Source of the DNA: Lindgomyces ingoldianus
Taxonomy: Eukaryota > Ascomycota > Dothideomycetes > Pleosporales > Lindgomycetaceae
Direction: 5' to 3'
DNA: 20,267 nt
Assembly: GCF_010093535.1 (NCBI RefSeq)
Contig: NW_022985258.1
Span: 1-20,267 of the forward strand
Shown piece by piece: positions 19,651-20,267 of the stretch. Positions within the stretch are counted from its first letter, which is position 1. Each line of letters starts with the position of its first letter. The notes below the pieces were generated by a model, which worked only from the letters and a program-made list of their open reading frames with translations, was not told the DNA's origin and did no database searches. Position numbers and translations under genes: made by a program.

Positions 19651-19968
19651 TGTCACGATTATGCACGAGTAAAGTTATAGAGCTTCACGGAGGTCTAGTT
19701 CAATTACTACGTGAGGTATCATGGTAGGTACAAGACGTTGTGTGAGGAACAGGAAGGTTCAGGAGGAAATTAGCAATTAAATACTCGGCTCAGAAGTCCA
19801 AGCGCTTCGGGTATGAATCGAGCCTGTTCCGGGTTCAGTTAGTGTTGAGGCGGTTCGTGCTTAAGTTCATGTCCGTGTCGTGTCGTGTTCGTGTCGGACG
19901 TGCACCGATAATACTCCGGTACGCGTCCGATACGGTTATGTCTGGGATCCGGGGAGGATACCGTGACA
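19651..19968 (-). repeat. 5' LTR of the gypsy element (right copy, nearly unmutated)
   Basis: This 318-bp LTR begins TGTCACG and ends CCGTGACA on the plus strand, with perfect 6-bp inverted ends. It keeps the ancestral C or G at every one of about 57 positions where the left LTR differs. It contains five closely spaced CGTGT words around 19870-19905. As the 5' LTR it would carry the promoter. Confidence 0.95.
19743..19783 (-). promoter_or_regulatory. Predicted LTR promoter: TATA-like box and start site
   Basis: On the sense strand TATTTAA (19783-19777) is followed 40 bases after its first base by ACACAACGT starting at 19743, with a pyrimidine-rich stretch (CCTGTTCCTC) in between. TATA-like box, CT-rich stretch and an A start at this distance are typical of fungal promoters. 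The proposed start also coincides with the self-priming word. Both are inferred from sequence only. Confidence 0.5.
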
Positions 19969-19973
19969 AATAG
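19969..19973. repeat. Target site duplication AATAG (right)
   Basis: AATAG directly follows the terminal ACA of the right gypsy LTR and matches 14299-14303, fixing the right boundary. Confidence 0.9.
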
Positions 19974-20267
19974 CTACTAATATAGTAATTATTTTCTTAT
20001 ATATACTTGCTATTTTTCTACTAATACAACTTTCTTTAAATCTATGCTAGTAATTATAGTAAATAATAATAAATTATAATACTATTAACTAAAGTTTCTA
20101 AAACTATAATTAAATATAGTAAAGAAGAGAAAAAGAGAGTAAATAAGAGTAAAAGAAAGTAATCTAAGCTTCTACAGAAGTTGCGTAGAGCGCTAGCTTT
20201 GTAACAGGGCGGATAACCCTCTTAGAATAAGGTGCTTGCTAAAACTTAGAGTTTATGTTAAGCTTAA
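19974..20267. other. AT-rich right flank with a possible LTR end
   Basis: Bases 19974-20160 are AT-rich with no gene visible. On the minus strand, TGTTAC at 20206-20201 opens a more complex segment (AAAGCTAGCGCTCTACGCAA), and a TATATATAAG-like word lies near 20000. That could be the start and promoter of another minus-strand LTR into which the gypsy element inserted, but no partner copy or duplicated target is in the window. The last ~60 bases are unrecognised. Confidence 0.3.

Larger units (their letters stand above)
14304..19968 (-). mobile_element. Ty3/gypsy chromovirus-type LTR retrotransposon, full length, partly RIP-mutated
   Basis: The element is 5,665 bp with two 318-bp LTRs ending in TGTCAC/GTGACA and a perfect 5-bp target duplication. 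Sense is the minus strand. From the right: LTR, a self-priming-type primer site, gag with a CCHC knuckle, then pol with protease, reverse transcriptase, RNase H, integrase (HHCC and DDE) and a C-terminal chromodomain, then a G-rich polypurine tract and the left LTR. Reverse transcriptase before integrase plus the chromodomain makes it a chromovirus. The region 18400-19968 is nearly intact, 17545-17800 lightly changed, and the rest strongly mutated. It cannot transpose by itself, but its promoter-bearing LTR looks intact. Confidence 0.95.

Noticed and set aside
1..20267. tRNA or rRNA genes, telomere repeats
   Set aside because: I saw no cloverleaf with a conserved TTCGANTC arm, no rRNA-like conserved blocks and no TTAGGG array. 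The subtelomeric idea rests only on the helicase type and repeat density.

Overview
The window reads as repeat-dense, AT-rich heterochromatin from a filamentous ascomycete (Pezizomycotina). No gene in it looks functional. The evidence is a set of broken repeats whose differences are almost all C-to-T and G-to-A transitions, the mark of repeat-induced point mutation (RIP), together with two fungal-type LTR retrotransposons and a fungal RecQ-like helicase of the kind often found near telomeres. I cannot name the species.

Layout. Bases 1-136 are AT-rich flank. Bases 137-6023 are a complete Ty1/copia-type element on the minus strand, with 252-bp LTRs and the target duplication AAAAC; its protease, integrase, reverse transcriptase and RNase H can still be read through many stops. 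Bases 6029-6390 are AT-rich spacer that once joined the left flank. Bases 6391-9388 and 9670-12590 are two tandem copies of a ~3-kb plus-strand unit: five ~200-bp minisatellite repeats with trinucleotide tracts, then the N-terminal half of a helicase-associated gene. Only the second copy continues into the RecQ-like helicase domain (about 12679-14298). Just past its last readable codon, bases 14304-19968 hold a complete Ty3/gypsy chromovirus on the minus strand (318-bp LTRs, target duplication AATAG). Bases 19974-20267 are AT-rich and may contain one end of another LTR.

How the parts relate. The two retrotransposons appear to have inserted into an older, partly duplicated helicase locus, and RIP then damaged all of it unevenly. 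Within the gypsy element the right LTR and gag are nearly untouched (gag has only two internal stops), while the left LTR and most of pol are heavily mutated. By hand alignment the two gypsy LTRs differ at about 57 of 318 positions, every one a transition with the left copy derived. In the copia LTR pair the damage is reciprocal: each copy keeps its outer edge. The single-copy helicase region has kept more CpG than the locally duplicated N-terminal region.

The most interesting points are the strong sequence context of the mutations (TCA hit, ACA spared), a likely Tf1-style self-priming site in the gypsy element, the organisation of the helicase gene with a possibly recombinase-like N-terminal half, and the patchy RIP boundaries. 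All counts and alignments were made by eye.
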